Notes: generated by a model from the letters alone, not told the origin. DNA of 54,858 bases from Chthoniobacter sp. (GCA_021414005.1 JAIOPH010000025.1:1-54858); one strand, 5' to 3'; shown: positions 1 to 9,053, counted from the first letter of the stretch. Numbers and translations are program-made.

Positions 1-3000
1 GCAACACGCCCGCGGTGCTGGTGACCGGGTTGGTGCCAAAGGCGAACTCCAATAGATTAATGATCCCGTTGTGGTTGTAGTCCTGATCATTTCCGGTAAA
101 GGCCGTGTTATTGCCGAAATGAAACTGCCGCCAGTTATCAATAGCGCTCTGGCGCGTGACCGTGACAGTGTAAGTCCGCATGGAAGTGCCATCCTGCGCA
201 GTAACTATGGTCACGAGGCTATTCGTCCCGACTAACAACGGAAGACTGCCGCTGGGCGTGCCCGAAGTTACCGGAATACCATTAACAGTCACCGTTGCCG
301 CGCCATCGGCCACCGCCGGCGTAAGGGTCACGGCGCTGACCACGTAGTCCACCGTGGCCGTGTAAGCGAAGGTGCCCGGCGCAAAGGCCGGCGTCAACGC
401 GCCGCTGCTGAGCACTAGATCGGTGAGGTCGGCGTTGCTGCGTGGCGTGATGAAGCTCAGGTCGCTGCCAGTAACCGTGCCGCCGGCGCTCACCCCATTA
501 ACGCGGAAATGGTAGGTTGTTCCCGGCGTAAGCCCCGTCAGTGTCGTGCTCACTGCAGTCGTGGTGCCGCCGGTGACCGGTGTGGGCATGCCCGCCACAT
601 TGGACCCATACGCCACAGTCGAACCGTAGTCGAAGGAGACGGCGGTGCTGCTGCCGTTGGCGTTGACCGTGCCGTTCAAAGTCGCGCCGGTTGCGGTGAT
701 GGCCGTCGCCGCCAAGGTTGTTGCCGTGGGCGACGGCAGAGGGGGAGGCACAGCGACGAGGGCCAATGTGTGACCGGCCAGCGAGCTGCTGGTTGCAGCG
801 GTAAAGCGCTCTCCGGAGGCCAGCGCGGTGGTATTTACCGACACGGGCACGAGACTGGTTGTCGTGCTGTTGATGCCCAACTGACCAGAGCCGTTGCCGC
901 CCCATGCGGCCAGTGTGCCGTCCGAGCACAGTGCCAGACTATGGCTATTACCTCCAGCCATCGCGGTGACAGTCCTGCCAGCCAGCACTCCGCTTTGGAG
1001 CACTATTACCGGTACATTGCTCTGCGTCGTGCTGCTGATGCCCAACTGACCATTGTTGTTTTGGCCCCATGCGGCCAGTGTGCCGTACGAGCACAGCGCC
1101 AGACTGTGGATGCTTCCTGCCACCACCGCGACGACCGTCTTGCCGGCGAGCACGCCGGTCTGGACCACCGCCACCGGCACAAGGCTAGTCGTCGTGCCGT
1201 TGTTGCCTAACTGGCCACTAGTGTTGAGCCCCCACCCCGCCAGCGATCCATCCGAGCACAGCGCCACATTGTGATTCTGTCCGGCGACCACCGCAACGAC
1301 CCTCTTGCCAGCCAGTACTCCGCCCTGGAATACTGGCACCGGTACTCTGCTGGTCGTCGCGGGGCCGTTGCCCAACTGACCCAAACCGTTGCCGCCCCAA
1401 GCGGCCAGCGTGCCATCCGAGCACAACGCCAGGCTGTGACGCTGCCCAGCGCACACCGCGATGACCGTCTTGCCGGCCAGCACGCCGCTCTGGACCACGG
1501 CCACGGGCACTCTGCTGAACGACATGGCACCGCCGTTGCCCAACTGTCCCTGGTCATTGAGTCCCCACGCCGCCAGGGTTCCATCGGCGCACAGCGCCAA
1601 ACTGTGGCTGCCTCCGACGGACACCGCGATGACCGTCCTGCCGGCCAGCACGCCGCTCTGGACCACACCCACCGGCACAAGGCTGGCTGTCGTGCTGTTG
1701 TTGCCCAACTGGCCATTGTTATTGGATCCCCAAGCCAACGGGCGAACATTCGCCCATTGCAGCACCAGATCGTTGCCGGTGCCCCCGTAGTAGTTGACTA
1801 CAAAGCTGTAGGTGATCCCGTTGTAAGTCAGCGGCACAACCTGGCCTTGGGCGAGATTCGTAAAGGCTCCGCTGATCAGATCGGGCCCAGTGTTTTGCAC
1901 CACCGTCAGGTTCCTTCCTACTGGCGGGGCAAAGTTCAGCGTCAGGGTCGCAGTCCCAGAGGCAGAGAAACTGCTCCCTCCCTCCGGTATGTCGCTCGCA
2001 GTGTTGTAGGTCCAGGACAGCGGTGCGCGGGTCACGATGGCTGTGTAGGTCTGGGTCGTAAGACCGTCCGCTGTGGTCACGACGGTCGTGATCGTGTTCG
2101 GGCCGACATTCAGCGCGAAGGGGTCACTGGCGCTGCCGGAGGCCACCACCGTTCCATTCACGCGGATCGTCGCGCTGGCATCGTCGGCCACCGGGGTGAT
2201 GGTGACGCTGCTGCTGCTGGTGGTCGCGGTATAATCGGTCGTTGCGGTGGCAAACGCCGGGCTGAGCGTGCCGCTGCTCAGGGTCAGGTTGTTCAGGTTC
2301 GCGTTCTGGGGAGGCGTGTCGAAGGTCAGGTCGCTGCCGTAGCCTGCGCTCCCGGCGTTTGTGACCCTGACGCGGAAATGGTAAGTCGTGCCCGGAGTAA
2401 GACCGGTCAGCGTTGTGCTCACCGCTGTCGCCGCGCCGCCGGTGACCGACGCGGGGCTGGCCGCCACATTGGCTCCATAGGCTGCCGTGGTGCCATAATC
2501 GAAAGAGACCGCAGCGCTGTTCCCGGTGGCGGTGACTGTGCCGTTCAAAATCGCGCCGGTGGTGCGAATGGCTGTGGCAGCCGAGGTCGCGGCAGTGGGA
2601 GGGGGCGAAGCCACCACCGCCAAGTTGTGACTGGCCGACCGGCCGCTGCCGACCACAACGAAGCGCTCCCCGGCACCCAGTCCGGCGGTGCTCACCAACA
2701 CCGGCACAGGGCTGTCCGTCGCGCTATTGTTGCCCAACTGGCCCCAGGTGGCACGGCCCCACGAGGCCAGCGTGCCATCCGAACACAGCGCCAGACTGTG
2801 ATATGCACCTGCGGCCACCGCGATAACCGTCTTTCCGGCCAGTACCCCGTTCATGTCCACAGCTCCCGGCAGAAGTCCATTCGTTGCCAAGTTATTACCC
2901 AACTGGCCCCAGAAGTCCTGCCTTCCCCACGAGGCCAGAGTACCATCCGAGCACAGCACCAGATTGTGCTGTGACGCAGCCATCGCGACGACCGCCTTGC

Positions 3001-4114
3001 CGGCGAGTACCCCGCTCTGGTTTACCGCCACCGGCACCAAGCCGTTCGTCGTGGTGCCGTTGCCATACGCACCATGGGTATTGCTGCCCCATGCGGCCAG
3101 CATGCCGTCCGAGCACAGCGCCAGATTATTATAGACTCCTGCGGCGACCGCGATGACCGTTTTGCCAGCGAGCACCCCGGTCTGGACTACGGCCACCGGC
3201 ACCAAGCTATTCGTGGTGCTGTTGTTGCCCAACTGGCCACTGAAGTTGGCACCCCACGCCGCTACGGTTCCGTCCGAGCACAGCACCAGGCAGTGGTCCC
3301 ATCCCGCAGCCACCGCAACGACCGACTTTCCGGCGAGCACCCCGTTCTGGACCACCGCCACGGGCACACGGCTTTCCGTCGTACTGTTGTTGCCCAACTG
3401 CCCGGAGGTGTTGCTGCCCCACGCGGCCATCGTGCCGTCCGAGCACAGCGCCAGACTGTGATAAAATCCGGCGGCTACCGCGATGACTGTCTTTCCCGCC
3501 AGCACCCCGCTCTGGAGTACGGCCACCGGCACAATGCTATCTTTTCCACTATTGTCTCCCAACTGCCCGGAGGCGTTGCTGCCCCATGCGGCCAGCGTGC
3601 CGTCCGAGCACAGTGCCAGACTGTGATACCCGCCATTGGCCACCGCGGTTACCGTCTTTCCGGCCAGCACCCCGGTCTGCACCACCGTCACCGGCACAAG
3701 TCTGTCTGTCGTGCTGTTGTCGCCCAACTGGCCATCGCCATTGAGTCCCCAGGCCACCGGCCGGACATTGGCCCACCGCAGCACGAGATCGTTGCCCGTA
3801 CCGCCATAGTAACTGGCCACGAAGGTGTAGATCACCCCGCCATAAGTCAGTGCGACCGTCTGCCCCTGCGTCAGGTTGCCGAAGGTTCCGCTGATGAACC
3901 CCAAGCCCGTGTTTTCCACCACCGTCAGGTTCGTGCCCGTTGTCGGCGCGAAGTTCAGCGTGAGATTCACGGTGTTGCCCGTCGCCGTGTAGCTGCCGGC
4001 CGTGACCGGCACGTCAGTCGCGGCGTTGAAGGTGGCGTTCACCACCGCGGCGCTAGCCGGCAAGGCGGTGAAAAGGGCCAGGGCGGCAGCAGCGGCGGCG
4101 AGGAAAGTTCTCAT
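1..4114 (-). CDS. Giant secreted RCC1-repeat / cadherin-like protein (3' end outside window)
   Basis: Reading the minus strand from the ATG at 4114, the frame stays open for 1371 codons to the window edge. Residues 1-24 are a signal peptide (basic start, Ala/Leu core, ASA-type cleavage site). Two copies of one super-module follow. Each has a short beta domain ending in a YYGGTGNDLVL-type motif (about 25-108 and 697-786), RCC1-like repeats of about 54 residues with AWGxNxxGQLGNNS and HSLALCSDGT motifs (seven at about 113-480, six at about 790-1093), a fibronectin-III-like domain with GTTYHFRV (about 500-595, 1126-1220), and a cadherin-like beta-sandwich with LSSGxLxPAFA (about 600-695, 1225-1318). 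A tail with NLLEFAFGTNP begins near 1321; this motif is common at the C-terminal end of verrucomicrobial secreted proteins. RCC1 propellers usually bind ligands; the target here is unknown. No Shine-Dalgarno is visible. Long open frames on the plus strand here are antisense shadows. Confidence 0.85.
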   Translation of the reverse strand, partial: MRTFLAAAAAALALFTALPASAAVVNATFNAATDVPVTAGSYTATGNTVNLTLNFAPTTGTNLTVVENTGLGFISGTFGNLTQGQTVALTYGGVIYTFVASYYGGTGNDLVLRWANVRPVAWGLNGDGQLGDNSTTDRLVPVTVVQTGVLAGKTVTAVANGGYHSLALCSDGTLAAWGSNASGQLGDNSGKDSIVPVAVLQSGVLAGKTVIAVAAGFYHSLALCSDGTMAAWGSNTSGQLGNNSTTESRVPVAVVQNGVLAGKSVVAVAAGWDHCLVLCSDGTVAAWGANFSGQLGNNSTTNSLVPVAVVQTGVLAGKTVIAVAAGVYNNLALCSDGMLAAWGSNTHGAYGNGTTTNGLVPVAVNQSGVLAGKAVVAMAASQHNLVLCSDGTLASWGRQDFWGQLGNNLATNGLLPGAVDMNGVLAGKTVIAVAAGAYHSLALCSDGTLASWGRATWGQLGNNSATDSPVPVLVSTAGLGAGERFVVVGSGRSASHNLAVVASPPPTAATSAATAIRTTGAILNGTVTATGNSAAVSFDYGTTAAYGANVAASPASVTGGAATAVSTTLTGLTPGTTYHFRVRVTNAGSAGYGSDLTFDTPPQNANLNNLTLSSGTLSPAFATATTDYTATTSSSSVTITPVADDASATIRVNGTVVASGSASDPFALNVGPNTITTVVTTADGLTTQTYTAIVTRAPLSWTYNTASDIPEGGSSFSASGTATLTLNFAPPVGRNLTVVQNTGPDLISGAFTNLAQGQVVPLTYNGITYSFVVNYYGGTGNDLVLQWANVRPLAWGSNNNGQLGNNSTTASLVPVGVVQSGVLAGRTVIAVSVGGSHSLALCADGTLAAWGLNDQGQLGNGGAMSFSRVPVAVVQSGVLAGKTVIAVCAGQRHSLALCSDGTLAAWGGNGLGQLGNGPATTSRVPVPVFQGGVLAGKRVVAVVAGQNHNVALCSDGSLAGWGLNTSGQLGNNGTTTSLVPVAVVQTGVLAGKTVVAVVAGSIHSLALCSYGTLAAWGQNNNGQLGISSTTQSNVPVIVLQSGVLAGRTVTAMAGGNSHSLALCSDGTLAAWGGNGSGQLGINSTTTSLVPVSVNTTALASGERFTAATSSSLAGHTLALVAVPPPLPSPTATTLAATAITATGATLNGTVNANGSSTAVSFDYGSTVAYGSNVAGMPTPVTGGTTTAVSTTLTGLTPGTTYHFRVNGVSAGGTVTGSDLSFITPRSNADLTDLVLSSGALTPAFAPGTFAYTATVDYVVSAVTLTPAVADGAATVTVNGIPVTSGTPSGSLPLLVGTNSLVTIVTAQDGTSMRTYTVTVTRQSAIDNWRQFHFGNNTAFTGNDQDYNHNGIINLLEFAFGTNPVTSTAGVL

Positions 4115-4424
4115 GCTGGTCTTTGAACGAGGATGGAAAATCCGGGAGATGCGGAGCGACGAAGGCCGCTACGGCGGGTAGAAGGCTGTTCCTGGTTCGG
4201 ATTTCGGTGGGCTTCACGGCGCGGCACTGCACTGCTTGAGTAGTCCTTACATCGCCAGCCTTTGGCTCAGCGGCATAAAAAAAATGGAACGCCGCACAAT
4301 TCCCATCACATCGTGAGGAGGCAAGCGGCTTTTAGGTGTAAGGAACCGGAGGCCTCCGCGCAGCTTCACACTTCACGTTCTGTCTTCCGCCTCCGCCTCC
4401 GCTTGCCGAAGGCCCCCTTCAACT
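4115..4424. other. Intergenic region without a recognised gene
   Basis: This 310-nt gap separates the giant RCC1 protein, which starts at its left edge, from the end of the membrane protein at 4425. It should hold the promoter of the RCC1 gene on the minus strand, but I find no convincing -35/-10 pair. The right half (about 4340-4410) is pyrimidine-rich with short CTTCAC and CCGCCT repetitions. I see no RNA gene or terminator hairpin. Confidence 0.4.
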
Positions 4425-5303
4425 TCACGACAACCGCGCGATGTCCCGCAGGAACTGCATCCAGATGAAAAACATGCCGCGCCAGGAGTAGCGGATTTCG
4501 CCGGTGGCGGTTTGCTTGAGGATGCCGGTGGCGATGTTGTGGGTGATCTGGGCGCGGAGGTCGCGCTGGATGTCGTGCTGGATGGTTTCCGGGTCGAGTT
4601 CGGGAAGGTCGGCGAGGGCGACGCGGTTCATGTGCAGAAAATGGCGGTGGCTTTCATACAGCTCGAAAAAGGTCTGGTCGCCACGGAGGCGATTGACGCG
4701 CCAGTTGGGGACGAGCTTGAGGCTGTAGCTGAAGGGGTAATTCCAGGTGGTCCAGATGGTGCCGTCCTGCGCGCGGGAGGAGATGCTGAGGTAGTAAAAG
4801 GCGACGTTGTGCTGGTCGATGAGGCAGATGGCGGATTGAGCGCGGTCGGCGGGTTTGTAGAAGAGGCGGAAGAACTGCGCGTAGTTTTGCCAATCCCAGC
4901 CGACGTCATCCACATGCTCGAAACCCTCGCCTTCGACCTCTTCGGTGATCTCGTTAAGCGCGGGAAAGGCTTCGGCGTGCGGGGGCGTTTTGTGGCGGAG
5001 ATTTTTCTCCAGCGGGAGCGTGAGCTTGCGGACGCGGGTGAGGATTTCCAGCCACGGGAGGAGCAGCCAGCTCGCGGCACAGAAAACTCCCGCCTGCCAG
5101 GAGCCACTGAAAAGCCAGCCGATCAGGAAGGAGGTCCCGAGGATGCCCGCGACACCGAGTTTACGCAGCGCCGGATGCGGCACGGTGCGCAGGGCCAGGC
5201 TGAGGGCGATGGTGCCGAGGACGATGAGGACGCGGGAGCCGAGGCTCCAGTGCGCGAGGTCGAAATCGGCGGCGAGCAGTGGGAAAAGGGCGGGGGCGGT
5301 CAC
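4425..5303 (-). CDS. Membrane protein of unknown function
   Basis: A 292-residue protein starting at GTG 5303. The start overlaps the stop of the glutaredoxin gene by four bases (GTGA), so the two are translationally coupled. Three hydrophobic stretches near residues 23-42, 50-68 and 72-90 look like membrane helices. The remaining two thirds is a soluble, aromatic-rich domain (WDWQNYAQFF, WTTWNYPFSYS) without a motif I recognise. Its C-terminus ends in a Trp/Phe-rich segment (MFFIWMQFLRDIARL). Coupling to a redox protein is the only functional hint. Coding use resembles its neighbours. Confidence 0.75.
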   Translation of the reverse strand: MTAPALFPLLAADFDLAHWSLGSRVLIVLGTIALSLALRTVPHPALRKLGVAGILGTSFLIGWLFSGSWQAGVFCAASWLLLPWLEILTRVRKLTLPLEKNLRHKTPPHAEAFPALNEITEEVEGEGFEHVDDVGWDWQNYAQFFRLFYKPADRAQSAICLIDQHNVAFYYLSISSRAQDGTIWTTWNYPFSYSLKLVPNWRVNRLRGDQTFFELYESHRHFLHMNRVALADLPELDPETIQHDIQRDLRAQITHNIATGILKQTATGEIRYSWRGMFFIWMQFLRDIARLS

Positions 5304-5548
5304 GGGGTGATACCGTGCCGGGCGAGGAAGGGTTCCAGCTCCTCGGGCCCGAAATCCGCGAGCACGCCACCGTTGGCGGTGACGAGAGTGGGGGTGCGCG
5401 ACTGGCCGGAGAGGCGGGTCATTTCGACGAAATCGGCGTGGTCCTTTTCCACGTCGAGAAGCGTGTAACGGTAGCCATGCACATCAAGCCACGCTTGGGC
5501 GCGGACGCACCAGGGACACCAGATTTTCACGTAGAGTTTAAGCAGCAT
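5300..5548 (-). CDS. Glutaredoxin-like thiol-disulfide oxidoreductase
   Basis: An 82-residue protein with the thioredoxin/glutaredoxin fold pattern. It has an N-terminal beta strand, the active-site CPWC at residues 11-14, the cis-proline motif RTPTLV near 51-56 and a final GPEELEPFL helix. The length is typical for small glutaredoxins. Known members reduce protein or glutathione-mixed disulfides in the cytoplasm. The start at ATG 5548 gives exactly a compact glutaredoxin; a longer in-frame extension upstream is low-complexity and was not used. The stop overlaps the GTG start of the downstream membrane protein, implying one transcript. The partner reductant is not in the window. Confidence 0.85.
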   Translation of the reverse strand: MLLKLYVKIWCPWCVRAQAWLDVHGYRYTLLDVEKDHADFVEMTRLSGQSRTPTLVTANGGVLADFGPEELEPFLARHGITP

Positions 5549-5582
5549 GGGGCCGGGACGGTAGCCGCGGGGAGGGGAGGAT

Positions 5583-5601
5583 GTCGAATGACGAATGACG
5601 G
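5583..5601. repeat. Heptanucleotide tandem repeat, AATGACG unit
   Basis: Between the glutaredoxin start and the HEAT-like secreted protein there are about two and a half copies of the 7-nt unit AATGACG. The same unit, in either orientation, recurs inside the ubiD-like gene (13786-13845) and inside folP (47583-47617). The rest of this 148-nt gap (5549-5696) holds a GC-rich imperfect hairpin near 5635-5662 and a T-run near 5671-5676. It contains no gene. Confidence 0.6.
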
Positions 5602-5696
5602 TAGTAAGGCACGGGTCCTTGTACGCTGTTTCGCATGCGTCCCCGCTGGCTACGGGGGCGTGCCTCCGCGCTTTTTTCTGCGCCCGAGGTCGCGCT

Positions 5697-6842
5697 TTAG
5701 AACGCAGCGGCGGTTTGCCGTCCGGCGACCTTGGCGAGGTGGGCGTCGAGGTATTGCGCGGCGCTGGCGGCGGCGCGTCCCAGTTCGGTGTAGCGGCCGA
5801 GTTCGTCGGCGAGCTGGCGCAGGATGGTGAGCGCTTCGGCGCGGTCGGTATCTGCGAGCGCCTGGATGGCCGAGAGCCGGAAGACCGCGCTGGTGCGGGC
5901 TTCGCGCGCCCATTTCGGCAGCATGTCCAGCGCGACATCCGGGTAAAACCGCGCAATGCCGTAGAGCGCGAAGTGCCGGGTCGCGGGGTCACCGGTGGCG
6001 AGTTCGTTCTTCCAGTATTCCCACTCCGTCTCGGGCGTGATGCCGTAGTAGCGCATCGCGGCGGGCCGGGCCGCCGGGTCGATCATGGCTTCGATCTTGA
6101 GCTGCGGGTCGATGCACATCGCCACGGTGTCGTCCTTGCGCCCGGTCTCGCGCAGGGCGAGGAGCGCGGCCACGATGTCGGCGGTGTCGGCGCGAAAAGC
6201 CGTGGTGTCGAAGCGGCTGCGCAACTGGCTGCCAGCGGAGCTGAATTTTGCGACCGCGCTGAGCGGGAGATTTTCCGCGGTCGCGAGCACGGCGGTCTGG
6301 ATCGCACCCGGCGTAAAGTCGGCGTGATCCTGGATGTAGCCGAGGAGCGGCGCGAGGGCGGGCGCGGGGCTGGCGGTGAAGCGGTAGGGTGCCTCGCCGA
6401 GCTTGTTGGCGGAGCGCAGCGCGGCTGTCGCTAGTGTCAGCTCGGCGGTCTGCCCCGGCGCGAGCGTGAGCGATCCGGGACGAATGACGATCACGGCGCT
6501 GCGGTCGTTTTCAAAAATCTGTCCAGCCGGCACGCGCAGCGTGCGCGCGCTTTCGGTGCGATTGAAAACGCGGGCGCGGAGAGTGTCGCGGCCATTGCCC
6601 TGGAACTCCGCCTGAAGGGCGCTCTGGCGCAGGCCGTCGCCCAAGTACAAATCCGCCGGGCCAACGGCGACCGTGGAGGTGCCGGGCTCGTGCGACGCGA
6701 CCGAAGCCGCCACGGCGAGCGCGACCACGGCGGCCTCTTTCAAGGACGGCGACGGGAGCGACAGGCGCGGTTGATCATGCAGGTAAAATCCGCCGACGGC
6801 GACGACCGGGAGAAGGATGGCGCAGAGCGTTTTCGTCTTCAT
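5697..6842 (-). CDS. Secreted protein of unknown function with HEAT-like C-terminus
   Basis: A 381-residue protein from ATG 6842, preceded by an AGAGGG stretch that may act as a weak Shine-Dalgarno. Residues 1-20 form a signal or anchor segment (MKTKTLCAILLPVVAVGGFYL). The middle (about 55-150) looks like a beta-sandwich with VRVFNRT-type strands. The C-terminal third (about 280-375) is helical, with repeated A-L-Y-G-I-A and I-Q-A-L-A-D patterns resembling HEAT-like helices. This suggests a periplasmic scaffold or protein-binding role, but I cannot assign a family. It is divergent from the 178-residue protein at 6922, with a 79-nt shared control region. In-frame codons upstream of 6842 do not look like part of the protein. 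Confidence 0.7.
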   Translation of the reverse strand: MKTKTLCAILLPVVAVGGFYLHDQPRLSLPSPSLKEAAVVALAVAASVASHEPGTSTVAVGPADLYLGDGLRQSALQAEFQGNGRDTLRARVFNRTESARTLRVPAGQIFENDRSAVIVIRPGSLTLAPGQTAELTLATAALRSANKLGEAPYRFTASPAPALAPLLGYIQDHADFTPGAIQTAVLATAENLPLSAVAKFSSAGSQLRSRFDTTAFRADTADIVAALLALRETGRKDDTVAMCIDPQLKIEAMIDPAARPAAMRYYGITPETEWEYWKNELATGDPATRHFALYGIARFYPDVALDMLPKWAREARTSAVFRLSAIQALADTDRAEALTILRQLADELGRYTELGRAAASAAQYLDAHLAKVAGRQTAAAF

Positions 6843-6921
6843 AACCCTCTGAAGAAAGCAGCCCTCCTGCCAGTGGGGGAAATTAGTTGTCCCGATCCGC
6901 CACCCCGGACAGGCTGCCCCC

Positions 6922-7458
6922 ATGAAGACGTTTTCGGAGTTCATCGACCGCATTTTTCTTCACGAGGGTCTGCTCGCGCGGCTCCGGCCCGCCGAGCCGC
7001 TGAGCTACGAGTTGCAGCTCCGCATCCGCGATGCCAGCGACGCGGTGCTCGGCGGCGGGCGCGCCATCGGTCAGCCGGAAAAGTTTGCGCTGGTGCGCGG
7101 CGGGCTGCTTTACGCGGTCGATGCGATCCACGAGGCGCACACCATTTTCCAGGAAGCGAAAGACGACCTCGGTGCCTACTGGCACGGCATGATGCACCGG
7201 CGCGAGGGCGACTTTGAAAACGCGCGCTATTGGTATCGCCGGGCGGGCGCGCTGCCGTGCTTCGCGGCGCTGCACCGGGCGGCGGGGGAGTTTTCCGCCG
7301 ACATGGCGCGGCAGCCCGGCTGGGATCCGTATCTCCTCACCGGCGAGTGTGAGCGGGCGCGTTTCGGCGCGGAGGAAAACGTGACGCAACTCGCGAAGCT
7401 GCAGCTCGCGGAGTTCGAGGGCGTCTTCGACTATACGTGGCGGCAGTGCGGGCTGTAG
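6922..7458 (+). CDS. Conserved protein of unknown function (WHGMMHRREGD motif)
   Basis: A 178-residue soluble protein with no signal peptide. The striking feature is an ordered block near residues 88-112, GAYWHGMMHRREGDFENARYWYRR, split here as GAYWHGMMHRREGD followed by NARYWYRR. The paired histidines, arginines and aromatic residues look like an active or ligand site. From memory, similar HGIMHRRE blocks occur in uncharacterised proteins of Acidobacteria and Verrucomicrobia, so this is a conserved family without assigned function. It is transcribed away from the HEAT-like protein and converges on the uracil-DNA glycosylase gene after six bases. No catalytic assignment is justified. Confidence 0.75.
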   Translation: MKTFSEFIDRIFLHEGLLARLRPAEPLSYELQLRIRDASDAVLGGGRAIGQPEKFALVRGGLLYAVDAIHEAHTIFQEAKDDLGAYWHGMMHRREGDFENARYWYRRAGALPCFAALHRAAGEFSADMARQPGWDPYLLTGECERARFGAEENVTQLAKLQLAEFEGVFDYTWRQCGL

Positions 7459-7464
7459 CGGCGG

Positions 7465-8076
7465 CTAAGTTTGCGGCACCGGCCACGCGGGATGCGTAAC
7501 GATCCGGCGCAAGGCCAGGTCGAGCAGAGTCCGACCGGGTTCCATGCGGTGCCACGGGGAGGCGCCGGAGGGATGCGGGAGCGGCACGATGTCGAAGGTG
7601 TGGCCGGCGCGCTCGACGGGGATGATTTCGCCGATCACATCGGTCAGTTTGTCGAACACGAGGAATTGCTGGATGGCGAGTTTGCCGATGGGAATGACGA
7701 GCGCGGGCCGCAGCAGCGCTAGTTCCGCATCGAGCCAGCTTCGGCAGCGCGCAATCTCGCCGGGATCGGGCACGCGGTCGCCGCCGGCGCTGGTCTTGCC
7801 GGGAAAGCAGCGGCAAACCGCCGCCATGTAGATGGCGGCGCGAAACTCCGCTTCGCTCATGCCGCAGGCCCGCTGGAACCAGCCGAAAAGCGTCCTGCCC
7901 GCAGTCCACGCGAAGGGTCGCCCGAGCACCGGCTCCTTCACGCCCGGTGCCTGGCCCACGCTGATGACACGCGAGACGACCGCACCGCCGGAGACCGCCG
8001 GGCGGTGCATTTTCGGGCAAAGCGTGCAGGCGCGGAGACGGGCGACGTGGGCGGTGAGAGCGGGCTGAAGCTTCAT
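7465..8076 (-). CDS. Uracil-DNA glycosylase superfamily protein (iron-sulfur type)
   Basis: A 203-residue protein with the layout of family 4/5 uracil-DNA glycosylases. Cysteines C17 and C20 (ACTLC), a CRCFPGK segment and a later ARCRSW cysteine match the four-cysteine 4Fe-4S ligand pattern. Motif 1 reads VGQAPG, where family 4 usually has GEAPG. Motif 3 is HPSGAS near residues 172-177. These enzymes excise uracil from DNA at the start of base-excision repair. The Gln for Glu change in motif 1 may alter specificity or activity. The start ATG 8076 overlaps the fmt stop (ATGA), so it is the second gene of a coupled pair. Confidence 0.75.
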   Translation of the reverse strand: MKLQPALTAHVARLRACTLCPKMHRPAVSGGAVVSRVISVGQAPGVKEPVLGRPFAWTAGRTLFGWFQRACGMSEAEFRAAIYMAAVCRCFPGKTSAGGDRVPDPGEIARCRSWLDAELALLRPALVIPIGKLAIQQFLVFDKLTDVIGEIIPVERAGHTFDIVPLPHPSGASPWHRMEPGRTLLDLALRRIVTHPAWPVPQT

Positions 8077-9047
8077 GGGGGGAAGTTCGAGTTTTTGGTT
8101 TCAGATTTTCCCACCACGATGCCGGGCTCGAGCGCATGTCCGCGCACGAACTCCCCGGCGCTCATCCGCCGTTTCCCCTCCATTTGCACGTCGCGCAGCA
8201 GCACCGCACCGGTACCGGCGGCGACGAGAATCCCGCGCCGATCCGCGCGCAGCACCCCGCCGGCGGGCCCGGCCTCGCGGCGATGCTGGATGCACGAGAA
8301 GACCTTGAGCTGGCGCGGTCCGTCGGGTGTCGGAAGAAATGTGTGCGCCGCCGGCCAGGGGTTCATTGCACGAATGCGGCGGTCAATTTCGGCAGGCGTG
8401 GCCGACCAGTCGATCGCGCCGTTTTCGCGGCCCAGTTTCGGCGCGTAATTCGCCTGCGTCTCGTCCTGCGGCACCCGCGGCGCGCGTCCCGCGGCCACGA
8501 GCGGCAGCGCCTCCGCGAGCGCCTCGGCAGCGATCACGCCCAGCCGGTCGTGCAGCGAACCGCCGGTCTCGCGTCGCCGGATCGGCGTGACGTGGGCGAG
8601 CAGGATGTCGCCCGTGTCGAGCCCCTCGGCCATGTGCATCACGGTGATCCCGCTGGTCTTGTCGCCGGCTTCGATCGCCGCCTGAATCGGAGCCGCGCCG
8701 CGCCAGCGCGGCAGCAGCGAGGCGTGCAAATTCAGGCACGCCAGCCGCCCGGCGGAGAGCACCGCCTTCGGCAAAATTTGGCCATACGCCATGACCACGA
8801 TCACGTCCGCCCGCAGCGCCACGACTTCCGCCAAGGACTCAGGAGCGCGCATTTTCAGGGGCTGCAAGATCGGCACGCCGTGCTCCAGCGCGAGCTGCTT
8901 AATGGCCGACGCCCGTAACTCCAGCTTCCGCCCGGCAGGCTTGTCCGGCTGCGTCACCGCGGCGACAACTTCCCAGCCCGGCGCGCCGAGCAGCCAGCGC
9001 AGCGCCGGCACGCCGATCTCGCCGGTGCCCATGAACACGACGCGCAT
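8073..9047 (-). CDS. fmt: Methionyl-tRNA formyltransferase
   Basis: A 324-residue protein that transfers a formyl group from 10-formyltetrahydrofolate to initiator Met-tRNA. It shows the family signature: an N-terminal Rossmann start (VVFMGTGEIGVPAL), the folate/formyl site HASLLPRWRGAAPIQAAI around residues 110-128, and GITVMHMAEGLDTGDIL following it. The C-terminal OB-like domain ends around FVRGHALEPGIVVG. I chose ATG 9047; a TTG one codon earlier is possible. Its stop overlaps the start of the uracil-DNA glycosylase gene. The region directly upstream is a heptamer-repeat hairpin, not an obvious promoter. Confidence 0.95.
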   Translation of the reverse strand: MRVVFMGTGEIGVPALRWLLGAPGWEVVAAVTQPDKPAGRKLELRASAIKQLALEHGVPILQPLKMRAPESLAEVVALRADVIVVMAYGQILPKAVLSAGRLACLNLHASLLPRWRGAAPIQAAIEAGDKTSGITVMHMAEGLDTGDILLAHVTPIRRRETGGSLHDRLGVIAAEALAEALPLVAAGRAPRVPQDETQANYAPKLGRENGAIDWSATPAEIDRRIRAMNPWPAAHTFLPTPDGPRQLKVFSCIQHRREAGPAGGVLRADRRGILVAAGTGAVLLRDVQMEGKRRMSAGEFVRGHALEPGIVVGKSETKNSNFPP

Positions 9048-9053
9048 CAAGGT

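Noticed and set aside
1271..4126. Two long open frames on the plus strand (1271-2974 and 3074-4126)
   Set aside because: They are antisense to the 1371-codon RCC1 gene. Their translations are Arg/His/Gln-rich repeats without a fold pattern, whereas the minus strand gives a signal peptide and ordered domains.
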